64,000 bases of DNA from Metabacillus sp. B2-18 (GCF_021117275.1 NZ_CP088245.1:4714001-4778000); one strand, 5' to 3'. Positions 35,131-44,509 are shown, numbered from the stretch's first letter. Made by a program: numbers and translations. The notes: generated from the sequence alone by a model not told the origin.

Positions 35131-35209
35131 ATCTGTTCCTCCTTAACCATGGTTTTTGTATTAAATTGATTTTATCACATAGTCCTAATCCCAAATTTGA
35201 AAAATAATT

Positions 35210-36576
35210 TCATATCACCCCATCCAAGGCATCGCTGATGGCTGTTGCTACCTTCTCGGCTGTGGAGTTATAAACATGGGCGTAAATATCCTCGGTAGTT
35301 TTTGTTTCGAATGCCCTAGGTGCTCTGAGATGAACTTGACCGGCACCCCCGCATTGATGAGTAGTGAAGCATTGGCATGGCGCAAGTCGTGAACGTGTAT
35401 GTCTGGCAAGTCATGCTTATTCAACAGCTTCTTCAATGTTGAGTTGAGATAAACCCCACTAATGTATTCTCCTTCCATGCCAGTTACCACCGCTCCTCGT
35501 TCAATCCATTTTGACCCTAGCGACTCTTTGTATTTTTCTTGCCACTTTTTATGCTCTTTTAAAATGGTAATGAGTTCAGCGGGTATCGCAATCATCCTTA
35601 AACTTGATTTGGTCTTTGGTGTTGACAGCTTGTACTGCCCGTCAGCCCGGTAAAGGGTGTAGCGAACATGAAGGGTTCCCTTTTCTAGATCAACATCTTT
35701 CCAGTGAAGCCCACAAAGTTCGCCCGACCGCATACCGGTGTACATTAGCGTAGTCAGTGCTACTCTCGCATTGTTGTTGGGTATTTCCTCAAGATATTTT
35801 AGAAGCTGCTTGCATTGTTTATCATCAAGGAACAGTTTTTCTTTTTCTGTCCCCCTTGGCGAAGTGGCATGTACCACCGGGTTCTTCCATATAATATCCT
35901 TCTTAAGTGCGGTGCTAAAAATCGATGATGTGGCGGTTCTGACTCTGGCAATGGAAGTGCTGTCAATTCCTTTTTCTTCATCGGGTCTTTCTTCCTCGAC
36001 AAATAGATCGTTCAGCTTTTTGCCAAATGCTCCTGCAATCTTCTCTGCGGTTGGCTTGCTCACACGACCGCCTCTTGCCGCTGTTTTGATGGTATTCAGA
36101 TTAAGACCAGCCTTTCTTGCGGTGGGCCTTCTTGTCCCGTCACCAAGCAATGATGGGTCTTTCATAATATAGAACCTGCTGATTTTCCCCCTCTTGTGCA
36201 GGTGGTTCAGCATTTCATCAATTCTAGCTGTTGTGATGTCCTTGAGTTTCAAATGCCCAATGTATGGTAATACATAAGCCTTCATCAATTCCTTATTGGT
36301 ATATAGGGTTCTTTCCTTTAACTTGTGTGGTGCAATCTGTTCAAAGTACCATTCGCACAACTCGGAAAACCTCATGTTCTCATTGAAGTTTGTCATTCCC
36401 ATGCATTTCTTTTCGAATTCATAGGCAAAGGCTGTCGCTAATTTTTCCGCTTTTTTCTCCGTGACGTTTGGCGGTGGTGTAAATGTGGTGGTCTTTCTGA
36501 TTTGCTTGCCTTCCATATTATAGCCAAGAGAAACCATGATTCTGTAGGTATCCCCCCGCTTTTTGATACTTGGCAT
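35210..36576 (-). pseudogene. int: Tyrosine integrase, frameshifted before the catalytic tyrosine
   Basis: An N-terminal arm-binding-like domain (GDTYRIMVSLGYNMEGKQIR), a SAM-like core-binding domain and the catalytic domain are all present. The catalytic domain shows LMYTGMRSGELCGLHWKDVD (Arg I) and HDLRHANASLLINAGV (H-x-x-R). After SEHLGHS the frame runs into KQKLPRIF and stops at 35248. In the next frame the expected tail TKTTEDIYAHVYNSTAEKVA (with the nucleophilic Tyr) continues to TGA at 35210. One base is missing in an A-rich run near 35317. The element could not integrate or excise by itself unless this is a sequencing error. Confidence 0.88.
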
Positions 36577-36681
36577 TTCGTTTCCTCCTTCCTAGAGAGA
36601 ATTCATTTCTCTTATGGTATCTATCACTCTAACGGTGTTATAAAGCAAGTATATAAACACCAAAATGTGCGGTAATTTTCT

Positions 36682-37257
36682 CTAGTCTTCACGCCGTATT
36701 CCCCGTTTTTCGAGCTCATTAATAATGAATTCCTGTACATAAGTGATCAAATCCCATGCCCAGTAGCCTTCAACATTTAAACCCGGCATCATCTTTTCCT
36801 TCTCGTCTGGTGACATCTGGGCCAGCTTTTTTAAATTCTCCATCTTTAGCGACAAGTCTTCTAGAAAACGATAAAAGTCCACATCTGATAAAAGCTCATC
36901 TAACACCGGTACGACTTGTGAACAAGATCCAAATTTATCTGTATCATGTGCCCTTTTAATAAGATTGACCGCTCCTTCTGATAAACCAAGGATTTTATGT
37001 ACCTCCTTGTTCTCAGAACTAACCCCTGTCAGTAGATAGTCCACAGACACATCAAAATATTTCGCAATCTTATAAAGGTTTTCTGCTGTTGGCTGCGTAG
37101 ACCCATCCATATACAAACTAACGGTCTGTGGTCGGATACCAATAGTTTTAGCCAGTGCCTTTTGTGTGGTCTTCTCACCTGTGTGAGGATGTTCTTCCAT
37201 CATGCTTCGTAAGGTTACGGCGAAAATATTATCGTACCCTTTAAATTGAATTTCCAC
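36682..37257 (-). CDS. CI/Cro-type repressor of the element
   Basis: The protein has 191 residues from a GTG at 37257 with GGAGG eight bases upstream. The N-terminal HTH_3 domain is clear (TTQKALAKTIGIRPQTVSLY, then MDGSTQPTAENLYKIAKYFD). The rest is helical with no recognisable peptidase site, so SOS-type self-cleavage is not expected. It is divergent from the early genes, with inverted repeats between, as in temperate phages and satellites. It probably holds the early operon off. Confidence 0.85.
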   Translation of the reverse strand: MEIQFKGYDNIFAVTLRSMMEEHPHTGEKTTQKALAKTIGIRPQTVSLYMDGSTQPTAENLYKIAKYFDVSVDYLLTGVSSENKEVHKILGLSEGAVNLIKRAHDTDKFGSCSQVVPVLDELLSDVDFYRFLEDLSLKMENLKKLAQMSPDEKEKMMPGLNVEGYWAWDLITYVQEFIINELEKRGIRRED

Positions 37258-37418
37258 TGAACTTACCTCCGTTTTTACGTTTTACTTGAACTTTATTATT
37301 CTAGTTCTATTCTACTTGTTATTTCGTTTTATCTGAATTACCATAATAATAACAAGTAAATCGCAATACTTCAAGCGAAAGTAAAGCGAAACAGAATTTT
37401 AAGAAGGAGGTATGTTTC
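37258..37418. promoter_or_regulatory. Divergent control region with inverted repeat
   Basis: TACTTGTTAT (37313-37322) and ATAACAAGTA (37349-37358) form a perfect 10-bp inverted repeat between the repressor and the early genes. A partial copy, TACTTGAAC, lies at 37283. These are probable repressor operators. Confidence 0.6.
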
Positions 37419-37619
37419 ATGGACAAACAGTCACTTGAAGCCGCTGCGAGGGAAGAACGATTGAAATACTTCCGGGAGTGGCGCCGTAATAACGCTGACA
37501 AGGTGAAAAAGCACAACAAGAACTACTGGCTTAAAAAGGCAGAGAAAAAACTCAAGGAGGAGAAAGCCCGTGTCGGAAAACAAGAAACCAACCATGCTGA
37601 CCGTAAGGGAAACGGCTAA
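37419..37619 (+). CDS. Small basic protein, first early gene
   Basis: The protein has 66 residues and starts after AAGGAGG. It is strongly basic and helical (REERLKYFREWRRNNADKVK, then NKNYWLKKAEKKLKEEKARV). It overlaps the excisionase-like gene by 50 bases. Possible roles are nucleic-acid binding or regulation; no motif was found. Confidence 0.65.
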   Translation: MDKQSLEAAAREERLKYFREWRRNNADKVKKHNKNYWLKKAEKKLKEEKARVGKQETNHADRKGNG

Positions 37620-37800
37620 AACAGGCATCCTCCCTGAACACGCCTTAAGGCTTCTACTGAAAGCAGGCAAGCTTCCCGCTATCTTCGTGGGCAAGAAGGC
37701 ATACATCAATTATGAAAAATTATGCGAACAACTCAGCCAACTTGATGGCTCAGATAAACCGGAAGGAGATGATATTTATGGATATCAAAATCGAATGTAA
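37570..37800 (+). CDS. Excisionase-like helix-turn-helix protein
   Basis: The protein has 76 residues from a GTG at 37570 with AAGGAGG upstream. MLTVRETAKTGILPEHALRL followed by LLKAGKLPAIFVGKKAYINY is the winged-helix pattern of excisionase/MerR-like proteins found in mobile elements. It may steer the integrase towards excision or act as an early regulator. It overlaps both neighbours, so the early genes form one translated cluster. Confidence 0.75.
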   Translation: MSENKKPTMLTVRETAKTGILPEHALRLLLKAGKLPAIFVGKKAYINYEKLCEQLSQLDGSDKPEGDDIYGYQNRM

Positions 37801-37933
37801 GAACTGCGATCATGTTGCCACAGTTGATGTAAACGGATTGATTAAATCCATGCATGACAGCATCGACAATGATTCCATCTATGCTGGATTTCTTTGCAAG
37901 ACATGTGCAGATGAACTTTTTGATGAAGACTAA
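37778..37933 (+). CDS. Small zinc-finger-like protein
   Basis: The protein has 51 residues; the start at 37778 follows GGAAGGAGATG and overlaps the end of the excisionase-like gene. Two C-x2-C pairs (IECKNCDHVA and FLCKTCADEL) are ~37 residues apart and probably bind one zinc. The function is unknown. Confidence 0.7.
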   Translation: MDIKIECKNCDHVATVDVNGLIKSMHDSIDNDSIYAGFLCKTCADELFDED

Positions 37934-37954
37934 ACAAAGAGGAGGTCGGCGGCT

Positions 37955-40242
37955 ATGGAAATCAACGAATTAAAACAACAAAAGATTTGGGTATGTTGGC
38001 GTTATGAAATGCAAAAAGGCCGCCGTACCAAAGTCTCATACAACACCAAAGGCTATAAAACTGGCACTACAGAGGAGTATCAGTCTCAATGGACAACCTT
38101 TGATAAAGCTAGTGAAGCTGTAGAGCTTCATCAATTTGATGGTGTAGGTCTTGTCCTTCCATCTGGTATTGCTGGAATTGATATTGACAATATCGGTGCT
38201 GATAGTGAATTAGCTCAAGAAGTTAGAGTGCTGATGAACACCTATGAAAAACTTCTCCAAGTGGCCAAGGCACCCATCACCTTTTTGAGGTGGATATCAA
38301 TCAGATACCAGTTTCAATAAATAGTAACTTCATTAAGAAGCTGTCCAAAGATTACTACAGCAAGAACCCACACAACCAGATGGAAATTTACATCGGCGGA
38401 CTAACTAGTCGCTACCTTACTTTTACAGGAAATGCGATTAGCGATCAGCCTTTAATGAATAGAACCAATGAAGCGCTCACCTTCTTGAACAGATACATGA
38501 AAAAAAGTAGTTTCATAGAATCTGAGAATGTTGGTTTCACAGTTAATAACAATTTCGATATTATCGTCACCGCCAGAAAAGCCAAGAATAGCGAGAAATT
38601 TATAGCTCTTTTTGACAAAGGTGACATTTCTGGTTATGGCAGCCCTTCAGAAGCTGACCAAGCACTTTGTAATATCCTAGCTTTCTACACCGGCGGAGAT
38701 ATCGAACAAATAGACAGTCTGTTTAGACAATCCAAGCTATACCGGGAGAAATGGGATCGTGATGATTACCGCACATCGACTATGGAAAAAGCCATTGAAG
38801 GCTGTCATGACCAGTTCTATACAGGCAGCAAAGACAGACCCTCTTACATCTATTACGATGAGCGCTCCAAACGCATGAAGGTCAACTGTCCTTTGCTGGC
38901 AAGTTACGTCCGGGAGAACCTTCATTACATCTTCGTTCGTGATAGTGCCAAAGGCGGAGTTTTACGATATGTCTACGAGGATGGATGTTACCGACTTTAT
39001 GCGGATGAAATGCTAAAAGGCATCATCAAGAATTACATTACTGCCTTTGATGAAAGTATCTTGCAGATGCGAGATGTGAACGAGGTCTTTGGACAGATCA
39101 CCACAGATTTGAAATTCAAAACCCATGAGGAGCTGAATGCCGATGAGGATATCATCAATTTCCAAAATGGCATTCTTAGGCTTTCTGATATGAAGCTACT
39201 ACCCCACAGCCCTAATGTGTTAAGTACCATTCAGATTCCTTGTGATTGGCTGGGAGCACCTAAACCCACACCGGTCTTTGATCAGTTCATGACTGATCTC
39301 ACCAACAGTGATGCGGAAGTGGAGAATCTGCTTCTGGAGTTTATGGGAGCGACTCTCTCCAATGTAAAAGGCCATCGCATGAAGAAATCACTCTTCATGG
39401 TCGGCAAAGGCGATACTGGGAAGTCACAGCTAAAGATCCTGACAGAACGGTTACTTGGAAGTGGCAACTTCATCGGGATTGATCTAAAAGAGATAGAGTC
39501 CCGGTTTGGCACCGGTAATCTCTACAATAAGCGACTTGCAGGTAGCTCCGATATGAGTTTCTTGACCGTTGGTGAACTTCGCATCTTCAAACAATGTACC
39601 GGTGGGGATAGCATCTTTGCAGAGTTCAAAGGACAAAACGGATTTGAGTTCATCTACAAAGGACTCTTCTGGTTCTGTATGAATCGCCTACCTAAATTTG
39701 GTGGCGATGATGGGAAGTGGGTGTATGACCGCATCATGCAGGTCAACTGCAACAATGTCATTCCAAAGGACAAACAGGATAAGCGCCTGCTAGATAAAAT
39801 GTATGCTGAGCGTGATGGCATTGTTTATAAAACCATCATGGCACTCAAGCAAGTCATAAAGAATGGATACACTTTCACAGAACCACAGTGTGTGGAAAAT
39901 GCCAGAGCTATGTATATGGCAGATAACAATACAATCATTGCTTTCTTTAATGAATGTATGCAGACACGACCCTTTGAAAAAATCAAAGACAGTTGCACTA
40001 CCGGTCGAGTCTACAAGGTGTATAAGGCTTGGTGCGTTGATAACAATCATGGCTATGCCAAGACCGCAAAAGAGTTCCGTGATGAATTGGCAGAGTATCT
40101 TGACACTACTTTTGCAGATATGACCGTTCGCAGGGGCAAAGGCGGTACTTTCTACCGTAGCTATACCTTAACGGATGAGGCAAAAATCACTTATCAAAGC
40201 GCCTATGGCTACGATGAGTTGCCGCTTCTCTCATCTAATTAG
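37955..40242 (+). pseudogene. Phage/plasmid primase-helicase (P4/D5-type), frameshifted
   Basis: The front frame (37955-38320) is a primase-polymerase-like start: QQKIWVCWRYEMQKGRRTKV, then DGVGLVLPSGIAGIDIDNIG. At 38247-38251 a run of five A replaces the six needed. With one more A the text reads ...TYEKTSPSGQGTHHLFEVDI and joins the second frame. That frame continues into the D5 helicase with Walker A MVGKGDTGKSQLKIL, SDMSFLTVGELRIFKQ and a C-terminal winged helix. The complete protein would have ~760 residues and would drive replication of the excised element. It is either a decayed gene or a homopolymer error. Confidence 0.85.
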
Positions 40243-40545
40243 TGACAAAGATGAATGTTAGATGACAGTTTTAATGACAGTAATTCCACAATATTATTCT
40301 GACAAAACCAAGTAATATCAACACTTTAAGAAAGGTTAGTGACAGAGTGACAGTTCTTTTTAACTTCTAAGGATACAAATAAAAATAAATTAAAAAACAG
40401 TATATATAAGAAGAGAGTTAAGAAAACTGTCACTTTTGTCACCAAAACCCATAAACCCCTTGGTATGAAAGGGTTTCAGAGAGTACAGTTCATTCACACA
40501 ACTGTACCTAACAGTCACTAAATTTATAAAACTGTCACCAAATTT
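40243..40545. other. Origin-like field of TGACAG / CTGTCA repeats
   Basis: TGACAG occurs at 40263, 40275, 40340 and 40348, and inverted copies (CTGTCA) at 40427 and 40532, with near copies between (TTGTCACC, CAGTCAC). The spacer directly follows the primase-helicase gene and has no coding frame. Such clustered short repeats next to an initiator are typical replication origins of satellites and phages. Confidence 0.55.
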
Positions 40546-40566
40546 ATGGAATGGGAGGTGAAGACT

Positions 40567-40809
40567 ATGGAAGAAATCGATAAACTACCAAAACATCTAC
40601 TGAAAAATCTGGACTTAGAAAACTTTGAAGTGTTTCACATCATCCCACTGGGCAACTCGCATCCCGTTGTGGTGATGAGAGATAAACGGTCAGATGCTAA
40701 AGCTCATTGGTGCATCCAATACCAAGGCTCCGGCTATTATTTTCAAACACTGAATGAAGTGATCCATTATTGCATTTCCCGTAACTGGCTTAAAAATCAT
40801 AAAAATTAG
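40567..40809 (+). CDS. Small hypothetical protein before the capsid gene
   Basis: The protein has 80 residues; the start at 40567 follows GGGAGGTG. The sequence contains LENFEVFHIIPLGNSHPVVV and HWCIQYQGSGYYFQTLNEVI. It ends 11 bases before the capsid gene. No motif was found; a structural or regulatory partner of the capsid is conceivable. Confidence 0.65.
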   Translation: MEEIDKLPKHLLKNLDLENFEVFHIIPLGNSHPVVVMRDKRSDAKAHWCIQYQGSGYYFQTLNEVIHYCISRNWLKNHKN

Positions 40810-40820
40810 GAGGAAACAAA

Positions 40821-41726
40821 ATGACAAATCAAACTACTTATAACAAAGCATTCTGGAACACAATGAGAGGTCAAGAGGCCTATCCGACTGTAAGGGACAT
40901 GGCTGATAGCACAGGTAGCTATCCTGCCCCAGATGAATTCATTGACAGCTACACGACAGCCCTTGAAAAGGAAAATCTGTTTAGAAGAATTGCAACTGTG
41001 GTTAAGACCACATCAACAGAAGGGAAGATTCATGCGGTTACTTTTACCGGAATAGCTGCATGGGTAGGTGAAAACATCGCTATCCCAGAAAGTGCCGACA
41101 CGGTTACACAGTTCGCTTTAGAGTCTTATAAACTAGCAAGTTTGACAAGGCTAAAACAATCCTTTGTCAGCGACAACAAGTTCGATTTGGAGAACTATTT
41201 GAAGAACGAATTTGCCCGCAGGTTTGGTAGAGAGGAAGAAAACGCCTTTATTAACGGGGATGGCATGGATGCTCCTACTGGCATTTTGCACCCCACAGAA
41301 GGCGCACAAGTCGGCGTAACGGCGGCAGGTACCGATGCCATCACCTATGATGAAGTGATCAAGTTGTACTTCTCACTTGATAAACACTACCGTAAAAGTG
41401 CGGTATGGGTTATGAACGATGAAACCGCTCTTTACCTTCGAACGCTGAAAGATACAAACGGAAACTATCTGTGGAATCATGCAGATAACACCATTCTAGG
41501 AAAGCCGGTCGTCTATTCACCTTATATGCCGGGCATCGAGAGCGGCGAAAAAGCCATTGCCTTCGGTGATTTCAACTACTATTGGGTTATTGAGCGTCAG
41601 CCGCTTACGGTGAAGGTGTTAAATGAGAAATACATTTTGGAAGGCCAGATTGGCTTTGCGGCATTTGAGAGATTGGATGCCAAACTAATCATTCCAGATT
41701 CTATTAAACTACTTCAGCTGGGATAA
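40821..41726 (+). CDS. HK97-family phage major capsid protein
   Basis: The protein has 301 residues and starts after TTAGGAGG. Typical HK97 capsid stretches are present: LFRRIATVVKTTSTEGKIHA, WVGENIAIPESADTVTQFAL, a long spine-type helix region ENYLKNEFARRFGREEENAF, GDGMDAPTGILH and AVWVMNDETALYLRTLKDTN. It ends in the P-domain-like FAAFERLDAKLIIP. No prohead protease, portal, terminase or tail genes are nearby. A lone capsid gene suggests a phage satellite that builds or remodels heads with helper parts. Confidence 0.9.
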   Translation: MTNQTTYNKAFWNTMRGQEAYPTVRDMADSTGSYPAPDEFIDSYTTALEKENLFRRIATVVKTTSTEGKIHAVTFTGIAAWVGENIAIPESADTVTQFALESYKLASLTRLKQSFVSDNKFDLENYLKNEFARRFGREEENAFINGDGMDAPTGILHPTEGAQVGVTAAGTDAITYDEVIKLYFSLDKHYRKSAVWVMNDETALYLRTLKDTNGNYLWNHADNTILGKPVVYSPYMPGIESGEKAIAFGDFNYYWVIERQPLTVKVLNEKYILEGQIGFAAFERLDAKLIIPDSIKLLQLG

Positions 41727-41736
41727 TAGAAATAAA

Positions 41737-41785
41737 GCGGGCAGGAGAAGACGTTAATGTCCACACTCCTACCCGCTTCTTTTTA
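41737..41785. terminator. Bidirectional terminator after the capsid gene
   Basis: AGCGGGCAGGAG pairs with CTCCTACCCGCT and TTTTT follows. It serves both the capsid gene and the convergent gene at 41783. Confidence 0.8.
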
Positions 41786-42454
41786 GTTTTCATCCTTTTT
41801 AGGTCTTCCATGCTTAAAGGCAGCATTACCCGTTAAGTTTCGTAGCAGGAACTTTCTAAGCGCCTTGTATTCATCCCCGATAAACCCTAGCCTTAATAGG
41901 AAGCATCTGAAATCATACTTCTCATTCTCACTTTTCCTCGGCGTGGATGCCACTCGGTTTCTCTCGATGGCCATTTTGCATAAGGCGTCGGTGAACTGTG
42001 TGTAATGGGCCACTTCCTCGCTGTCCTCTGTTCTAGGAAACCATGGAAACTTTACTTTTACATCGTTTTCGATGATTCTCAAGTCCATGGTGCCGACGGC
42101 CTTGCTGATGAGTTCTCCTTTGGCATTTACGATCTTGTGCAGGTTCTCGATTGCCTTGTCTGTGAACATTTCTCTTGGCATGGCTACCTCAATGCCGTCA
42201 AAGGCACTTTCACCGTAATTTGTGGGCTGAAACCCTTGTCCCTCAAGTACCGCTACCATGCGGTCAACCTCTGCGGGGGTCATGCTGTCATTCAGAATTA
42301 CCGCCCCTTCCCGGTCAACCACCAAGCCTCCGATTTCATAAGCACATGTCGGAACACCCTTATATTTAGGTATGGTGTTTAAGAACTCACTGATTGCCTG
42401 CACCAGTTCCTTTCTTCGCTGTCCTTTGACTTCATAAGTGATTTTGAATTCCAT
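41783..42454 (-). CDS. Hypothetical protein of the type often labelled virulence-related
   Basis: The protein has 223 residues and starts after AAAGGATGATAAGG. MEFKITYEVKGQRRKELVQA, then GVPTCAYEIGGLVVDREGAV, is a layout I recall from Firmicute mobile elements where the product is annotated virulence-related, without a proven role. A hydrophilic C-terminus ends HGRPKKDEN. It is convergent with the capsid gene. Confidence 0.65.
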   Translation of the reverse strand: MEFKITYEVKGQRRKELVQAISEFLNTIPKYKGVPTCAYEIGGLVVDREGAVILNDSMTPAEVDRMVAVLEGQGFQPTNYGESAFDGIEVAMPREMFTDKAIENLHKIVNAKGELISKAVGTMDLRIIENDVKVKFPWFPRTEDSEEVAHYTQFTDALCKMAIERNRVASTPRKSENEKYDFRCFLLRLGFIGDEYKALRKFLLRNLTGNAAFKHGRPKKDEN

Positions 42455-42602
42455 TCCTTATCATCCTTTCGTTTTTTGGTTACACCATATATCACTCTGA
42501 AGCCACAGAATAGCAAGTTATTTGTGTACGAAAAAAGAGACCATCAAAAGATGATCCCTTCTTGCACTAACGCCCCTTGCAGTCTATTTAACTAATTTCC
42601 CA

Positions 42603-43619
42603 TCATTGGCTTATCTTTTTATTCTCTATTTCTTTGAAGTATTTCTGTATATCAATTTGTGTAGCATTTGTTAATTCGATATCTTCATTAAAATAATTTT
42701 TCCATAATCTTTTAATAGTAGTGATTTGTTTTTCAGTAGCCGGTTTTAAGTTATAAGCTTTTTGAGAGTAATCTGCGAGTTTTTTTGACAGAAGTAAGTA
42801 ATTATCTGGAATACTTTCATCAATTGATAATTGTTCACATAATTTCAAGAAAAGACCAATCTGTTTTTCGCTTGGCTTCTTTCTCTGTAGTTTTTTCATT
42901 TCGCTCTCTATACTTTTTTTCAACTCGATAGGTGTGGGATCGTAATTGCTTTTAACCCATATTGTGTCTTCAGATTTGCTTACTTTTTTTATTACATCAT
43001 GTAGCATTTTAAAGAAATCATCTGTCATTTCTTCAAATGTGATAAAGGGATAGTGATTTTCCTGCAAATACCGATAAAGATTTCCATTCAACCATCGGTT
43101 AAAACTTTGTTTGATTTTCTTTGAATTGCTTATTTGTTCCTTTTCTATTAGCTTTAAATGTTCAGCAATCTTGCTTGATATTGTAAAACGGTCTTCTTCT
43201 TCAGTTATATCAAGTTCCTTCCCGTAGACCTTTTTGTGTAACTGCTGAAGATACTTTATTTGCTCTTCCGAAGCCGCCCATTTTGTCTTTTCAGATTTTG
43301 GATTAAATTTATCGAAATGGGGTCTTTCCTTAATAATCTTTTTTCTCTCTTCTTCGCTAGTAGCAGTAATTAAATTATAAAGAAAATCTGTTTCATCTGT
43401 TCTCCCACCGAATTCATCTCGATAACCAGTGACAGCTGCAATTCTTAAAAAATTACTCCCCTGTTCAAGCACTTCTAGTCCAGCATTAGTTAAATATTCA
43501 GCAATCCCTTCAAAATCTTCCTCGCAAACAAAACAATTTTTATCAGTATGTATAACGTTTCTATGCCAATATGCTAATTTTGTTGCTGTTAAGTTAAACG
43601 TACCATTTGAATAAGTCAT
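42603..43619 (-). CDS. Hypothetical protein with three short helical repeats
   Basis: The protein has 338 residues and starts after AAAGGGG. A pattern (A/P)-(S/A/T)-E-(E/K)-Q-I-x-x-(L/F/I)-x-x-L occurs at ~115-137 (AASEEQIKYLQQLHKKVYGK), ~249-267 (KPSEKQIGLFLKLCEQLSID) and ~293-314 (PATEKQITTIKRLWKNYFNE). These could be small helix-extended-loop-helix DNA- or protein-binding modules. Two cysteines (CFVC) lie near residue 30. The family was not recognised. Confidence 0.65.
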   Translation of the reverse strand: MTYSNGTFNLTATKLAYWHRNVIHTDKNCFVCEEDFEGIAEYLTNAGLEVLEQGSNFLRIAAVTGYRDEFGGRTDETDFLYNLITATSEEERKKIIKERPHFDKFNPKSEKTKWAASEEQIKYLQQLHKKVYGKELDITEEEDRFTISSKIAEHLKLIEKEQISNSKKIKQSFNRWLNGNLYRYLQENHYPFITFEEMTDDFFKMLHDVIKKVSKSEDTIWVKSNYDPTPIELKKSIESEMKKLQRKKPSEKQIGLFLKLCEQLSIDESIPDNYLLLSKKLADYSQKAYNLKPATEKQITTIKRLWKNYFNEDIELTNATQIDIQKYFKEIENKKISQ

Positions 43620-43772
43620 TTATTTTCCCCTTTATTCGTTGGTTCTTAGTATGAAAACTGGTTTAATTATTGTTTTACTACCTTCACTAATTCCTATTGT
43701 ACTAACCAAACCTCGGTAGTTGAAGAAGAAATTTTAAAAGGCGAGCCCTTAGACCCGCCATATCAATGACTT

Positions 43773-44084
43773 TTATTCTTCTATGGCAGTGTAACGTGGA
43801 TATTCATACCCTTCTGTGTTGACTAATATCCGCTCACCAGTTTCCACATTTCTAACTCTGATGCAGCGAAGTTCCCCGGCTACATTGCTCCCGCCATCGT
43901 TTTTTTCTATCCAAGGCTGCTCCTCTAGAAAATCACTGCAAAACTTCTGAAACTCTTGGTCACTTAATTCTACTTCCCGAATGACCGTATAGTCTGATCC
44001 AACCACCCCTCTTTTCCTCGCATCTTCCGTAGCTTCCCTCAATTCCTTGATATCAGTAAACTTTCGACCAAATAATAGCCACAT
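43773..44084 (-). CDS. Hypothetical protein (~103 residues)
   Basis: The start is uncertain: ATG at 44084 or TTG at 44108, neither with a strong ribosome site. The product reads MWLLFGRKFTDIKELREATE, with TVIREVELSDQEFQKFCSDF and ELRCIRVRNVETGERILVNT. The upstream DNA forms a long inverted repeat that overlaps the start codon. The family was not recognised; proteins of this kind sit near ends of integrative elements. Confidence 0.55.
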   Translation of the reverse strand: MWLLFGRKFTDIKELREATEDARKRGVVGSDYTVIREVELSDQEFQKFCSDFLEEQPWIEKNDGGSNVAGELRCIRVRNVETGERILVNTEGYEYPRYTAIEE

Positions 44085-44129
44085 AACCCGTAAACCCTTT
44101 ACTATCAAGGTTTACAAGGCTATGTGGCT
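44077..44129. repeat. Long inverted repeat over the start of the 43773 gene
   Basis: AGCCACATA...TATGTGGCT and GTAAACC...GGTTTAC pair over ~53 bases. It could be a translational control hairpin, a plus-strand terminator (TTTATTTT follows) or a processing site. Confidence 0.55.
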
Positions 44130-44144
44130 TTATTTTGGCGGTTT

Positions 44145-44280
44145 AGGGGTACCCCCCCTATCGAATTATGCGATTTTTCGCGTGTGACTGGGGCGCGGTC
44201 GTTATATTAAAAGGTGTAGGGATTTGACTCCCCCTAGGGGGGTTCTTCGCCATCAAAGTCACCACTCCCCCCATGGAATC
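44145..44280. other. GC-rich palindromic region, transfer- or replication-origin-like
   Basis: The region contains GGGGTACCCCCCCT, GGGGCGCGG, the palindrome CCCCC-TA-GGGGGG (44230-44242) and CTCCCCCCATGG, in a window otherwise AT-rich. No coding frame was found. An origin of transfer or a mobile-element junction is possible; nothing proves it. Confidence 0.35.
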
Positions 44281-44360
44281 GCATTCGTGTAAATAATAAT
44301 AATTTTAATGCATAGTATCCTTGTACTACACAGTAAAAAGAGCTGTTTTCTCAGGTTTTA

Positions 44361-44389
44361 TTGACAATAATCAAAAGTAAATGTATAGT
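44361..44389 (+). promoter_or_regulatory. SigA-type promoter of the macrolide-resistance operon
   Basis: TTGACA (44361) and TATAGT (44384) are separated by 17 bases and lie 35 bases before the leader start. Confidence 0.75.
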
Positions 44390-44423
44390 ATACGTTATAT
44401 TAAGAAAAGGAGGTTTATTAAAA

Positions 44424-44471
44424 ATGATGCCATCAGGAAGATTACGCCAGCAAACTTTGAACAATAGGTAA
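44424..44471 (+). CDS. Leader peptide with RLR arrest motif
   Basis: The peptide MMPSGRLRQQTLNNR is preceded by AAAAGGAGG. It resembles the ErmD-type leader, which carries an R-L-R motif followed two residues later by a T-L-N at the same spacing; such arginine-x-arginine motifs stall ribosomes in the presence of macrolides. Hairpin arms overlap its last codons, and two terminators stand between it and the msr gene. Drug-dependent stalling would let transcription continue into msr-mph. Confidence 0.75.
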   Translation: MMPSGRLRQQTLNNR

Positions 44472-44509
44472 CTTAATATGTTCAAAGGCTCTGTTTTCAT
44501 AAAACAGAG
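44455..44509 (+). promoter_or_regulatory. Attenuator hairpins at the end of the leader
   Basis: CTTTGAACA (44455-44463, within the leader codons) pairs with TGTTCAAAG (44479-44487), and CTCTGTTTT pairs with AAAACAGAG (44489-44509). A ribosome stalled on the leader would block the first stem and change downstream folding. Confidence 0.65.
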
